DNA of 6,404 nucleotides from Moraxella caviae (GTDB lineage: Bacteria > Pseudomonadota > Gammaproteobacteria > Pseudomonadales > Moraxellaceae): positions 1 through 6,404 of the forward strand of contig NZ_MUXU01000088.1 of assembly GCF_002014985.1 (NCBI RefSeq), in the 5' to 3' direction. A model generated the notes under the pieces. The model was not told the DNA's origin. It searched no databases and worked only from the letters and a program-made list of their open reading frames with translations. This document shows, one piece after another, positions 1-6,115 of this stretch. A program made the position numbers and the translations under genes. The stretch's first letter is position 1. The number at the start of each line of letters is the position of its first letter.

Positions 1-49
1 TATATTATGCGAAGTTTAACAAATTTGGCTTAAATTTTTTGCATAAAAA

Positions 50-69
50 ACCGCGAATTTCTTCGCGGT
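50..69 (-). terminator. Rho-independent terminator downstream of umuC remnant
   Basis: A perfect 8-bp stem (ACCGCGAA / TTCGCGGT) closes a 4-nt loop. Read on the minus strand it is followed directly by a run of five further T residues (45-49 on the plus strand are A), the classic intrinsic terminator form. On the plus strand the tail is CGGATTTT, which is poorer, so the minus direction is preferred. It lies about 90 bp beyond the umuC stop and is the natural end of that transcript. I see no gene in the 70-159 spacer or in 1-49. Confidence 0.72.
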
Positions 70-159
70 CGGATTTTAATGTTGCTCAGCTATAATATCC
101 AAACCAGCTGCACATGTCAAGCAATTCTGATAATATTTTTCAAAAAATTTTCAGACAAC

Positions 160-798
160 TCAAACCACCAGTAGCTCTTCCCATCTTGTCGTGAATCTGC
201 TGCTAATCAACTGCCTGCGCATTTGCCAATCGTTTGACAGATATTCTGTGCCTAACTTGATAGCGCCTTTGCCAAATGTCTTATTGATGTCGTCAATCGT
301 CGCCATCAACGCTGGATTGTCGCTAATCTTTGGTGTATCAAACAGATTGAATTGCTGATTGCTGATAGATTCTATGCCGCTAAGCTCAATGCCGCATTTT
401 TTGTAGTGAAATCCTTGTCTGTAAACGTCTGTGAGTAGTTTTTGAGCAAGATGGTTGAGTTCTAGCGTGTCATTACTACCTAGTGGCAAACTCACAGATT
501 TTACGCCTTTGTACTGCTTGTCTTGGCTAAATGGATTGGTTTTTATGGCTACAGTAAGTACATGCGCACGGCTGTTTTGTTGCCTTAATTTAGCTGCCCC
601 ACTGGCTACATGATGGCTGATGGCGGCTTGTAGCGACTCTATGGTGTTTATTTTCTGCGCAAAACTCTTGCTTCTGACAATGCTCTTTCTTGGCTCATCA
701 ACTTCAAGTTCACTGCACGCAAAGCCATTCATTTCCTGCCAAGTGCGTTGTACCACCACGTTGAAATGCTTTTTCTGAATATCTATATTCCATTTGTT
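160..798 (-). pseudogene. umuC: umuC (DNA polymerase V catalytic subunit), 3' half only
   Basis: This is the C-terminal half of a UmuC/MucB-type Y-family polymerase, which with UmuD' carries out error-prone lesion bypass in the SOS response. Visible UmuC signatures are KKHFNVVVQRTWQEMNG, the RSKSFAQKI block, VAIKTNPFSQ, QFNLFD and, near the end, QMRRQLISSRFTTRWEELL; E. coli UmuC has close counterparts of each in the same order. The C-terminus looks complete. A GTG at 757-759 could begin a 199-aa product, but the homology runs on upstream to about 798 (NIDIQKKHFN) without a start codon and then stops at the right end of an IS605-type element. About 210 of the usual ~420 residues are present. 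They cover the little-finger and C-terminal region. The palm and fingers with the catalytic acidic residues are absent, so the fragment cannot be a polymerase. The missing 5' half is not found beyond the element (the 109-aa gene is there instead), which implies rearrangement. Confidence 0.88.
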
Positions 799-805
799 GA
801 CTTCC

Positions 806-827
806 TCCCCTCCCTAAAGCGAGGGGA
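806..827 (-). repeat. IS605-type right-end hairpin (possible omega-RNA 3' scaffold)
   Basis: A seven-bp stem TCCCCTC (806-812) / GAGGGGA (821-827) encloses the end of tnpB, with the TAG stop in the loop. In TnpB elements the 3' part of tnpB and this right end form the scaffold of the guide (omega) RNA, and the guide is the flanking host sequence just past the tip. Here that flank is umuC, beginning near 798 and reading ACAAATGGAATATAGA on the minus strand. Expression is inferred from the family, not seen. Confidence 0.65.
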
Positions 828-1082
828 TTCCTTCTGCAAGACGGTCAAGCCCGACCGCAAGAATGTTCTTTGCAGCATTGACATCTCTGTCATGCTTTGT
901 ATCACAACTTGGGCAAGTCCATTGTCTTTGAGACAATGCAAGTGCTTCAAGTTTATATCCACAGCAAGAACAAGTTTTACTAGACGGATAAAATCTATCC
1001 AGCTCTTTCACTGTCTTGCCATAGACAAGTGCGTGGCTTGTTTGTTGTTTGGGCTAAGCTCGATGGTGTGGCCGAGAATCAT
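814..1082 (-). pseudogene. tnpB: tnpB with large internal deletion
   Basis: Two tnpB pieces lie in different frames. The first starts at ATG 1080-1082 and reads MILGHTIELSPNNKQATHL, a standard TnpB N-terminus, then meets a TGA at 1008-1010. The second, in another minus frame from about 1023 to the TAG at 814-816, reads YGKTVKELDRFYPSSKTC and then a zinc ribbon with CSCC and CPSC pairs. The RuvC-III motif HDRDVNAAKN and the tail EGIPSL follow. About 280-300 residues, including the RuvC-I and RuvC-II catalytic positions, are missing between them. The join falls on TATGGC (1018-1023), which fits both flanking coding contexts. No nuclease can be made. A 65-aa zinc-ribbon peptide from the GTG at 1009-1011 is formally open but unlikely to be meaningful. 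Confidence 0.85.
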
Positions 1083-1102
1083 TGGTTGCCTTATTTGTTT
1101 AT

Positions 1103-1148
1103 AAATCTACTCATAATTGGGTAATAAAGAGTAGGTTTAGGTAGATTT
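1103..1148 (-). repeat. IS605-type left-end imperfect hairpin
   Basis: AAATCTAC (1103-1110) can pair with GTAGATTT (1141-1148). A competing inner pairing is CTACTC (1107-1112) with GAGTAG (1129-1134). It lies about 20 bp upstream of the tnpB ATG, where family members carry the subterminal hairpin recognised by TnpA. The exact left tip and its target motif cannot be fixed from this copy alone, because the original left flank has been lost or replaced. Confidence 0.5.
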
Positions 1149-1152
1149 CAAG

Positions 1153-1168
1153 GGGCTGTTAAAAGCCC
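1153..1168 (-). terminator. Weak hairpin at the stop codon of the 109-aa gene
   Basis: GGGCT / AGCCC form a 5-bp stem with a 6-nt loop that contains the TAA stop of the 109-aa gene. On the minus strand the tail is CTTGAAATC with no T-run, so it is a poor intrinsic terminator. It could instead be incidental or mark the edge of the IS remnant. Confidence 0.25.
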
Positions 1169-1488
1169 TCCCACAACTCCCGCGCAATGTTTTCTTTGCT
1201 TAGCACTTTTAGCCGCTGGGTGAAATTATCTTGCGTAATGCCTTCCAGTGCCAGTCGTCTTGCCAGCTCAACCAAGAATGGCTGCTCTACCACAGCACAT
1301 GCCCGAAAATCAAAGCCAATCACTGCTTGCTGCACTAAAAATGGCGTGATTTTGTCAAATACCACGTCCACTTGCTCGGCAAAGATGGGGTCGCCTTGTA
1401 GTAAAGCGTGCACATCTAAGCGTAAGTAATCAGCGCTCAAGCCATATTTGGCTAATTTGTCCAGCACTTCTTGGTTGAGGGTTTGCAT
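1159..1488 (-). CDS. Unrecognised 109-aa protein, second gene of a minus-strand pair
   Basis: I do not recognise this protein. It is 109 residues, without a signal peptide or a convincing membrane segment, and appears mostly helical. Acidic and hydrophobic residues alternate (for example EQVDVVFDKITPFL at about 38-51). A basic stretch near 93 and the aromatic end ELWEGF close it. There is one cysteine (about residue 64). ATG at 1486-1488 lies only 10 nt after the TAG of the upstream 311-aa gene, and the gap (CACCGCACCC) has no Shine-Dalgarno sequence. Translation is therefore probably coupled to the upstream gene, which argues that the two products work together. Its size and position would suit a small partner, chaperone or immunity-like protein, but that is only inference. 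The gene ends directly at the edge of the IS remnant, with its stop intact. Confidence 0.72.
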   Translation of the reverse strand: MQTLNQEVLDKLAKYGLSADYLRLDVHALLQGDPIFAEQVDVVFDKITPFLVQQAVIGFDFRACAVVEQPFLVELARRLALEGITQDNFTQRLKVLSKENIARELWEGF

Positions 1489-1498
1489 GGGTGCGGTG

Positions 1499-2434
1499 CT
1501 AGCTCTCTGGTAGGTCTACGGCTTCATAGAAACGCTTAAAGTCAAAACCTCGGCTGTTGTTGTAGGTGATGTCCCCTGCCCCGCGATTGACTTTAAAGAA
1601 CTTTCTTGTGTACTGGTTGCCGGTATGAAAATAAACTTCTGAAACGGTGATAATAGCCAGCTCTGCCAAAACATCTACAGCAATATCATTAAGCAACAAG
1701 CCTGGACCGCCTTTAGTCTCACCAGAGTCTTTTCTGACGATATTTTTGTGGTAGGTTACGCGTGGGAAACGCTCTGGCCAAAAGCTTTTTAGGTAGTCGC
1801 GAAGCTCTTTAGCCAGCTGTTCACCATGCGCATCATCTCTGATTTTAACTGCACAATCAGGTGAATTTGGATCTAGGCAAATGTATTGTAGTAAATCCAT
1901 CTTAAGTGAACCGCGCAACCTTGCCTTTGGGTCGTGATATTTTAGATAAGACAGCATGGTAGCGTTGTCCATCGCATCCACATCTGCACCTTCAGGAAAT
2001 TTAAATTCAGCCACGCCAGTTGTTTCGATGACGTCTTCAATCACAATCGCGGCATCACGACGGCAACCAAATTCAGGTGCTTCATAACCGCCCACCAGTC
2101 CACGCATAGAAGTCAAAACACTGGCAAGGTCTTCTTCTTTGGTAATAAGTGGGTCGATTTCTCTTCTGAAGATAATATCCCATACACGCTCTTTGGTGAC
2201 ATATAAAGGCGTTTCTTTAAAGTCTAGCTCGGTAGGTTTTTTACCAGTTTTGTAATCATAGCCAAGTAGTCTTGGAATTTCTACGGTTTCAACACTACCA
2301 TCACTGCTCGTTTTTTCTACAGTGATGGTGTCTACATAGCCTTCCATCCAGCAAGGAAAATCAAACCTTACGGTATGGATAAAGTCTTCTAAAGGCATTG
2401 ATTTATCTGCGCTTACATATTTAAATTCATTCAT
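1499..2434 (-). CDS. Unrecognised 311-aa protein, first gene of a minus-strand pair
   Basis: I do not recognise this protein. ATG at 2432-2434 is chosen because AAGGAG (2441-2446) sits 6 nt upstream. A longer reading from 2515 would add 27 residues from AT-rich DNA without a ribosome binding site. The product is soluble-looking, with no signal peptide or membrane span. Visible points are an acidic, charged N-terminal half, Cys at 28, 124, 176 and 184, the EFGCRRD stretch at 121-127, FPEGADVDAMDNATML near 136-151, a glycine-rich KGGPG near 241-245, and a basic-aromatic C-terminus (RKFFKVNRG, then FDFKRFYEAV). No catalytic signature is clear. It is followed after 10 nt by the 109-aa gene and diverges from the 1078-aa gene. 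No strong minus-strand promoter is visible; the best match is TTGCTT (2515-2520) with CACAAT (2492-2497) at 17-bp spacing, which is weak. Confidence 0.85.
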   Translation of the reverse strand: MNEFKYVSADKSMPLEDFIHTVRFDFPCWMEGYVDTITVEKTSSDGSVETVEIPRLLGYDYKTGKKPTELDFKETPLYVTKERVWDIIFRREIDPLITKEEDLASVLTSMRGLVGGYEAPEFGCRRDAAIVIEDVIETTGVAEFKFPEGADVDAMDNATMLSYLKYHDPKARLRGSLKMDLLQYICLDPNSPDCAVKIRDDAHGEQLAKELRDYLKSFWPERFPRVTYHKNIVRKDSGETKGGPGLLLNDIAVDVLAELAIITVSEVYFHTGNQYTRKFFKVNRGAGDITYNNSRGFDFKRFYEAVDLPES

Positions 2435-2440
2435 AAAAAA

Positions 2441-2446
2441 CTCCTT
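2441..2446 (-). promoter_or_regulatory. Ribosome binding site deciding the start of the 311-aa gene
   Basis: AAGGAG on the minus strand, 6 nt (TTTTTT) before the ATG at 2434. It fixes the start 27 codons inside the longest open frame. Confidence 0.8.
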
Positions 2447-2555
2447 AAATTTATAAAAAAAATCAATCACCGACCAAATCGGCTTACAGCTATTGTGAAC
2501 CAAAATGAGACGCAAAGCAATAATACATCACCTAAATTCCCATAGGCGTTAGCCA

Positions 2556-2586
2556 GTGCGCTGTTAATTACCATGCCACAGCGTAC
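2556..2586. promoter_or_regulatory. Imperfect palindrome, candidate operator
   Basis: GTGCGCTGT (2556-2564) and ACAGCGTAC (2578-2586) are inverted copies matching at 8 of 9 positions. The half-site centres are 22 bp apart, close to two helical turns, as expected for a dimeric regulator bound to one DNA face. It lies between the divergent genes, about 60 bp upstream of the -10 of the large gene, so it could affect both directions. No regulator gene is visible nearby. Confidence 0.35.
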
Positions 2587-2618
2587 AAATGCTGCAATGG
2601 TTGATATTGCTAAGCTTC

Positions 2619-2649
2619 TTGTATATTTTAGGTTTGTCTGTGCTATAAT
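2619..2649 (+). promoter_or_regulatory. Extended -10 promoter for the 1078-aa gene
   Basis: A perfect TATAAT (2644-2649) is preceded by TGC (2641-2643), giving the extended -10 form TGnTATAAT. The best -35 is TTGTAT (2619-2624) at a long 19-bp spacing, and an extended -10 would compensate for that. Transcription from about 2656 gives a ~48-nt leader containing the ribosome binding site. Confidence 0.7.
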
Positions 2650-2691
2650 CAAGTGGTTTTTAAACTTTTATTTGATTTTTTATTTAGCAAA

Positions 2692-2696
2692 AAGGA
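2692..2696 (+). promoter_or_regulatory. Ribosome binding site of the 1078-aa gene
   Basis: AAGGA ends 7 nt before the ATG at 2704. It selects this start over the in-frame GTG at 2653, which lies at the expected transcription start and has no leader. Confidence 0.8.
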
Positions 2697-2703
2697 AATA
2701 ACG

Positions 2704-5700
2704 ATGTACTTTACCCCGCACGCTGACGACTACCCAGAAAACTACGAAGATTGGGAAGAATGGGAAGCGCATAACCCATACGATCCTACCCCAAAAGAGC
2801 AGCGCCACAAGCAAGATGTAACCCGTCCACCGTCAGACGGTTTGTCTTTACGCGCTTGTTTTGGTCGTACCCTACCACACGAAAGCGACTTAAAAAAGCA
2901 ATATCTATATTTTAAGCGCGCTTATTATTCTGAATTTGAGCGCACGCCCATCTTACAACAAGCACTCGAAACCATCAAAGAAGAAAGGCTAAATAACGAC
3001 TACAATCTGCCTTATGACAAGGTTGTCAATAACGCATGGTACGACATCTACGACTACACAGACATCCCACTACCAGACAGCATAAACGCACAAACATACC
3101 ACCCACCCCTGCAAAGCTCATGGTTTAACAGCGCAAGACGAGAGTTCGCCAAACTAAAACCAAATACCCTCTCAAAAAACAACCTGCGCGACTGGGCGTT
3201 ATCCCAAAAGCAAAAAGGCCTAGACGATCAAGGCATTTTACAAGCCCTTGGCGACAAATACATCTACCCAAATGTGCCGTTCACCTTCCAAGAAAAGGAC
3301 GAATCTGCCTTGTATGGCAATATGTACGGCAGAGCGCTGCGCCTAAGCCTTGAGAAAAAAGCATCACTTACGCAATTTTACGGCACCAATATCCCTACCA
3401 CAGAGCACAGCATCGCCATTCCTGAAGATTTAGAATGGGCACTTTTAAACCTATCGTATGAAGACAAGCTGATTGCACTGCACTTGGTTAATCAGCTGCT
3501 TGTGCCTGTATTAAATGGCGATATGCGCCCTATTGCCGATTTCTTGCCCATCCTAAGTGAAAAACAAAAGGCAACGCCAGATGAAAACGAAGAACTTGAC
3601 AGTCGTGAGCTGCGTGAACAAATGCGCGCTGATTTGCCTGTCTATGAAGGACGCAGAGAAGATGAATGGTATCAAAATTTCAACCCTGAAATATTAGAGC
3701 TGACATCATCTTATCATCAGTGTAAAAAAAGGCTGGCCAAAGATGTGCCTGAAGCTGGCGCATCACCCTTTGTACAAACACACTGCGCACCAAGAAATAA
3801 GCCAGAGTTCTCATCACAACAAGGTATTGGTATTAACAATCAAGACTACAAATCGCCCTACGCGAGAATCGCTGATTGGAAGCGCATTCATTGGGCGATT
3901 ACGCACGACAGAGAGTTCTTTCATGGACTGATGAAAGAAGACGTACCAGAGCCGACAGAAGCATGGAAATTTGCGTCTGTGCGCGAAATGGCGCATTGGG
4001 GTGAAGACAGAGAAATGTTTGGTTTTATGCCAGCATTTACCGAATATGAAATCCGCCAAAGCGATAAAAACACCCCACGCCATTATTATGAAGAGCCACA
4101 TAAAACGCAGTACAACATCAGCGTGAATATGATTCAAAGAGCGGCCATTGCTGCCATGCCATGTAACCGCCCTGTCAAACCATTGGCGATGGTGGCTATC
4201 CCTGATGATCCAGCCACAAGGCTACAACAAAGCCTACAAAGCACAGATAAGCCCATGCAGGCGCTCATCACCGACTGGGCAAATTACGATGCCAGCGGTG
4301 ACAGTAAAAACGGCTTGATGACCCGTGATGACATCATGATGATTTGGATGGCGCTTGATTTATTTGATGCCATCAATAAAATCACCCTAGATGACGCACT
4401 TGAGCTACTAAGCCAAGGCAGCAATAAAATCACAGAACAGCTTAAACACAGCCCACTGGCTAAGATTGCCAGCTACGCACTGGGTGCGCCTTATGCCGAA
4501 TTAGACACTTGGGAGAAAATGGATGAAGACCAAGACCCCGCTGGCAGAATTCCGCTCATCAACCGCAAAACCTTAATCTACACCAATGATGAAGGCGAAG
4601 AGCTTTACCGTGCGGTGGACGAAACCAGATACGCCACTTATTATATGGGTCTTGCCACCGATGAAGATATGCGCACCAGCATCATGCAAGGCGATCGTGT
4701 GTATTCTTTATGGGATCCTAAAAAAGCCTATGGTGAATTTGCCGCCAGAGCTTCAGAGCGCTGCTATATTGACGCATGGGCGCACGCTTTTCATGGGCAA
4801 TTCTTACAAGAGCGTCTAAACCTATTGGGTGATATTTTAATTCCTTGGGCGATCAAATACGCACCTTCAAAGACCAGCGTAAAAAACAAATGGTTCACCA
4901 ATCTACAAGACGTGGATAAAAGACGTGTTATTGCCTTAAAACCCGGCCCAAAACAAAATCAATTTACTGACGATGGCTTGTATCGTTTGTTTGTCATGCA
5001 CGACGACCGCAGAAATATGCGTGCTTCTGAAGAAGACGACCGTCGCCCACAAGATTTATTCTACGACTACTACGAGTTTGAAGGCAAATGGCGTACTGGC
5101 AACATTTTTAACTACACAGACATTCACTTTGTGCGCTGTCTGATGTACAGCTTGCTGCTATCAGATTCAGCCAATACCGATGACACGCTGTTTATGAACT
5201 TTGATACACTCACCTCAAAAGCAAGCGCCATCAAAAACGCTCTAGAATCTGGCTTACAAACCAGCGCCCTACTTGGTATTTACTATACCCAAGATGGCAA
5301 AGAAATCCAAAACAGTGAATATACCGCAGCCAGCCTACAAGAATATTACCATGAATGCGAAAGACTAAAAGCCATCTATGATGAATATGGAGATTTTTAC
5401 GATACCACAGATTCGCACATGCCATTCATGCTAGATGATGACGAAGTGCCAACACATCTGCCAAATTATGACAAGCTGTACGCTTTGACAGATAACCCGT
5501 ATCGGGATGACTATCTCCCCAAAAACAGCGATGACATCTTGCCAACCATCTACACGAATAACGTAGAATCACTACAAGCAAGGTATGTAAATGCCAAAGC
5601 CATCTCGCCTTATGAAGAGAACAAAGTATTCACATCATCGCACCACTGGCAAATATCGTTCATCAAATACCTAAAGCAAGAAGACCATCACATCAGCAGC

Positions 5701-5940
5701 GTGGTTTACTATAGCACACCGGGTTTGATTGAACTTGCCACACAAGCCCACAAAGACCCACAAAGCATCACTTGGCTGTCTGAAAAGACCAAAGACGACC
5801 ACAAGCACATCATCACGCCACGCCTACACCTAACATGGAACACTGGCGGCTTGACCAAAGCAGGTGTCATACAAGCCGACAAAGACTACATGGAAAGAAA
5901 GAAACGTGAAGACGAAGAGTATTCATGGATTCCGTTCTGA
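2704..5940 (+). CDS. Unrecognised giant soluble protein, 1078 aa
   Basis: I do not recognise this protein. ATG 2704 has a good ribosome binding site and promoter. The frame is unbroken for 1078 codons. There is no signal peptide or membrane span, so a cytoplasmic (or leaderless secreted) protein is likely. It is strongly acidic at the N-terminus (clusters of D, E, W and Y in residues 8-25) and rich in Asp and Tyr throughout. Near residues 529-543, DASGD-SKN-GLMTRDD resembles an EF-hand Ca2+ loop with a three-residue insertion. A second EF-like half (INKITLDDALELL, 557-569) follows. DDRR occurs twice, at 767-770 and 778-781, beside DLFYDYYEFEG. The end is highly charged (MERKKREDEEYSWIPF). No nuclease, ATPase, methyltransferase or protease motif was found by eye. 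It is divergent from the 311/109-aa pair and has its own strong terminator, so it is a single-gene transcript. It could be the large component of a defence, toxin or effector system, or a phage or plasmid structural protein; none of these is shown by the sequence. Confidence 0.92.
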   Translation: MYFTPHADDYPENYEDWEEWEAHNPYDPTPKEQRHKQDVTRPPSDGLSLRACFGRTLPHESDLKKQYLYFKRAYYSEFERTPILQQALETIKEERLNNDYNLPYDKVVNNAWYDIYDYTDIPLPDSINAQTYHPPLQSSWFNSARREFAKLKPNTLSKNNLRDWALSQKQKGLDDQGILQALGDKYIYPNVPFTFQEKDESALYGNMYGRALRLSLEKKASLTQFYGTNIPTTEHSIAIPEDLEWALLNLSYEDKLIALHLVNQLLVPVLNGDMRPIADFLPILSEKQKATPDENEELDSRELREQMRADLPVYEGRREDEWYQNFNPEILELTSSYHQCKKRLAKDVPEAGASPFVQTHCAPRNKPEFSSQQGIGINNQDYKSPYARIADWKRIHWAITHDREFFHGLMKEDVPEPTEAWKFASVREMAHWGEDREMFGFMPAFTEYEIRQSDKNTPRHYYEEPHKTQYNISVNMIQRAAIAAMPCNRPVKPLAMVAIPDDPATRLQQSLQSTDKPMQALITDWANYDASGDSKNGLMTRDDIMMIWMALDLFDAINKITLDDALELLSQGSNKITEQLKHSPLAKIASYALGAPYAELDTWEKMDEDQDPAGRIPLINRKTLIYTNDEGEELYRAVDETRYATYYMGLATDEDMRTSIMQGDRVYSLWDPKKAYGEFAARASERCYIDAWAHAFHGQFLQERLNLLGDILIPWAIKYAPSKTSVKNKWFTNLQDVDKRRVIALKPGPKQNQFTDDGLYRLFVMHDDRRNMRASEEDDRRPQDLFYDYYEFEGKWRTGNIFNYTDIHFVRCLMYSLLLSDSANTDDTLFMNFDTLTSKASAIKNALESGLQTSALLGIYYTQDGKEIQNSEYTAASLQEYYHECERLKAIYDEYGDFYDTTDSHMPFMLDDDEVPTHLPNYDKLYALTDNPYRDDYLPKNSDDILPTIYTNNVESLQARYVNAKAISPYEENKVFTSSHHWQISFIKYLKQEDHHISSVVYYSTPGLIELATQAHKDPQSITWLSEKTKDDHKHIITPRLHLTWNTGGLTKAGVIQADKDYMERKKREDEEYSWIPF

Positions 5941-5941
5941 C

Positions 5942-5986
5942 AAAAAAACACCCCAAGTCTTACGGATGAGATTGGGGTGTTTTTTT
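5942..5986. terminator. Strong bidirectional hairpin terminator
   Basis: It begins one base after the stop of the 1078-aa gene. An AAAAAAACACCCCAA arm (5942-5956) pairs without mismatch over 15 bp with TTGGGGTGTTTTTTT (5972-5986). The loop can fold further: TCTTA (5958-5962) with TGAGA (5967-5971) around a CGGA tetraloop. The T-run on the right serves the plus strand. The A-run on the left becomes a T-run on the minus strand, so it could also stop minus transcripts from the gene ending at 6116. Confidence 0.9.
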
Positions 5987-6014
5987 AAGGTTTCTTGATT
6001 TGACTTTTAGCTTA

Positions 6015-6083
6015 CTTGTGCTATTTGCACAAGACCTGCAACGATAGGAACGTTGCAGCTAAAGGCTTTTTGAGCCTTTTTAG
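6015..6083 (+). ncRNA. Three tandem hairpins, candidate small RNA or terminator array
   Basis: Three perfect stems follow one another. CTTGTGC/GCACAAG (6015-6021/6027-6033) has a 5-nt loop. CTGCAACG/CGTTGCAG (6036-6043/6051-6058) has a 7-nt loop, ATAGGAA. AAAGGCT/AGCCTTT (6061-6067/6073-6079) ends in a T-run on the plus strand, so it is an intrinsic-type terminator. A possible promoter is TTGACT (6000-6005) with TATTTG (6022-6027) at 16 bp, which would start the RNA near the second hairpin. The stretch 5987-6115 contains no gene. Alternatives are a backup terminator for the large gene, or the structured end of a mobile element. Expression is inferred. Confidence 0.4.
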
Positions 6084-6115
6084 ATAATAGCGCAAACCAA
6101 TGTGCAAAGCAAGAA

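Larger units (their letters stand above)
798..1150 (-). mobile_element. IS200/IS605-family remnant, internally deleted, tnpB-bearing
   Basis: This is a compact ~350-bp relic read on the minus strand. It has a left-end region with a subterminal hairpin (1103-1148), the start of tnpB, the 3' end of tnpB, and a right end whose hairpin holds the tnpB stop codon and is followed by GGAAGTCAAC. That right end (G-rich hairpin, short AGGA-type link, GTCAA at the tip) is typical of TnpB-only members of this family. There is no tnpA (Y1 transposase). Such elements insert without target duplication, so the boundaries are soft: the right tip is placed at about 798-801, and the left tip lies somewhere in 1103-1158. 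The relic could move only if TnpA were supplied in trans and both ends are intact. Confidence 0.75.
2467..2652 (-). other. Divergent intergenic block with an unexpectedly open minus frame
   Basis: Most of the 269-bp gap between the divergent genes stays open in one minus frame, from TTG 2650-2652 to TGA 2467-2469 (61 codons). It has a hydrophobic stretch, GDVLLLCVSFWFTIAV. The start is TTG with no Shine-Dalgarno sequence, so I do not call it a gene. The reading resembles, from memory only, short ORFs that recur as dispersed intergenic sequence in some gammaproteobacterial genomes. It may therefore be a repeat that supplies promoter DNA, a decayed gene, or a small membrane protein. Confidence 0.3.

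Noticed and set aside
748..1104. Plus-strand open frame of 118 codons across the IS remnant
   Set aside because: It is the antisense shadow of umuC and tnpB, whose minus-strand readings have clear family signatures.
1187..1429. Plus-strand open frame opposite the 109-aa gene
   Set aside because: Ser/Thr/Cys/Lys-rich shadow translation with no ribosome binding site.
2450..2477. Minus-strand promoter TTGGTC-16-TATAAA for the 311-aa gene
   Set aside because: Its start point would fall on the ribosome binding site, leaving no usable leader.
2435..2515. Upstream ATG adding 27 residues to the 311-aa protein
   Set aside because: The extension is AT-rich spacer DNA including the AAGGAG that serves the internal ATG.
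2653..2703. GTG start adding 17 residues to the giant protein
   Set aside because: It lies at the predicted transcription start with no ribosome binding site, whereas ATG 2704 has AAGGA at 7 nt.
3814..4137. Minus-strand 107-codon frame inside the large gene
   Set aside because: Antisense shadow of a continuous 1078-codon gene; the hydrophobic reading comes from reversed acidic codons.
6036..6058. Integron attC-like site (CAAC / GTTG inverted repeat)
   Set aside because: The stem is a short simple hairpin without the bulged extrahelical bases and paired R/L boxes of attC, and no integrase or cassette is present.
6015..6083. CRISPR array
   Set aside because: The three hairpins differ in sequence; there are no direct repeats with equal spacers.
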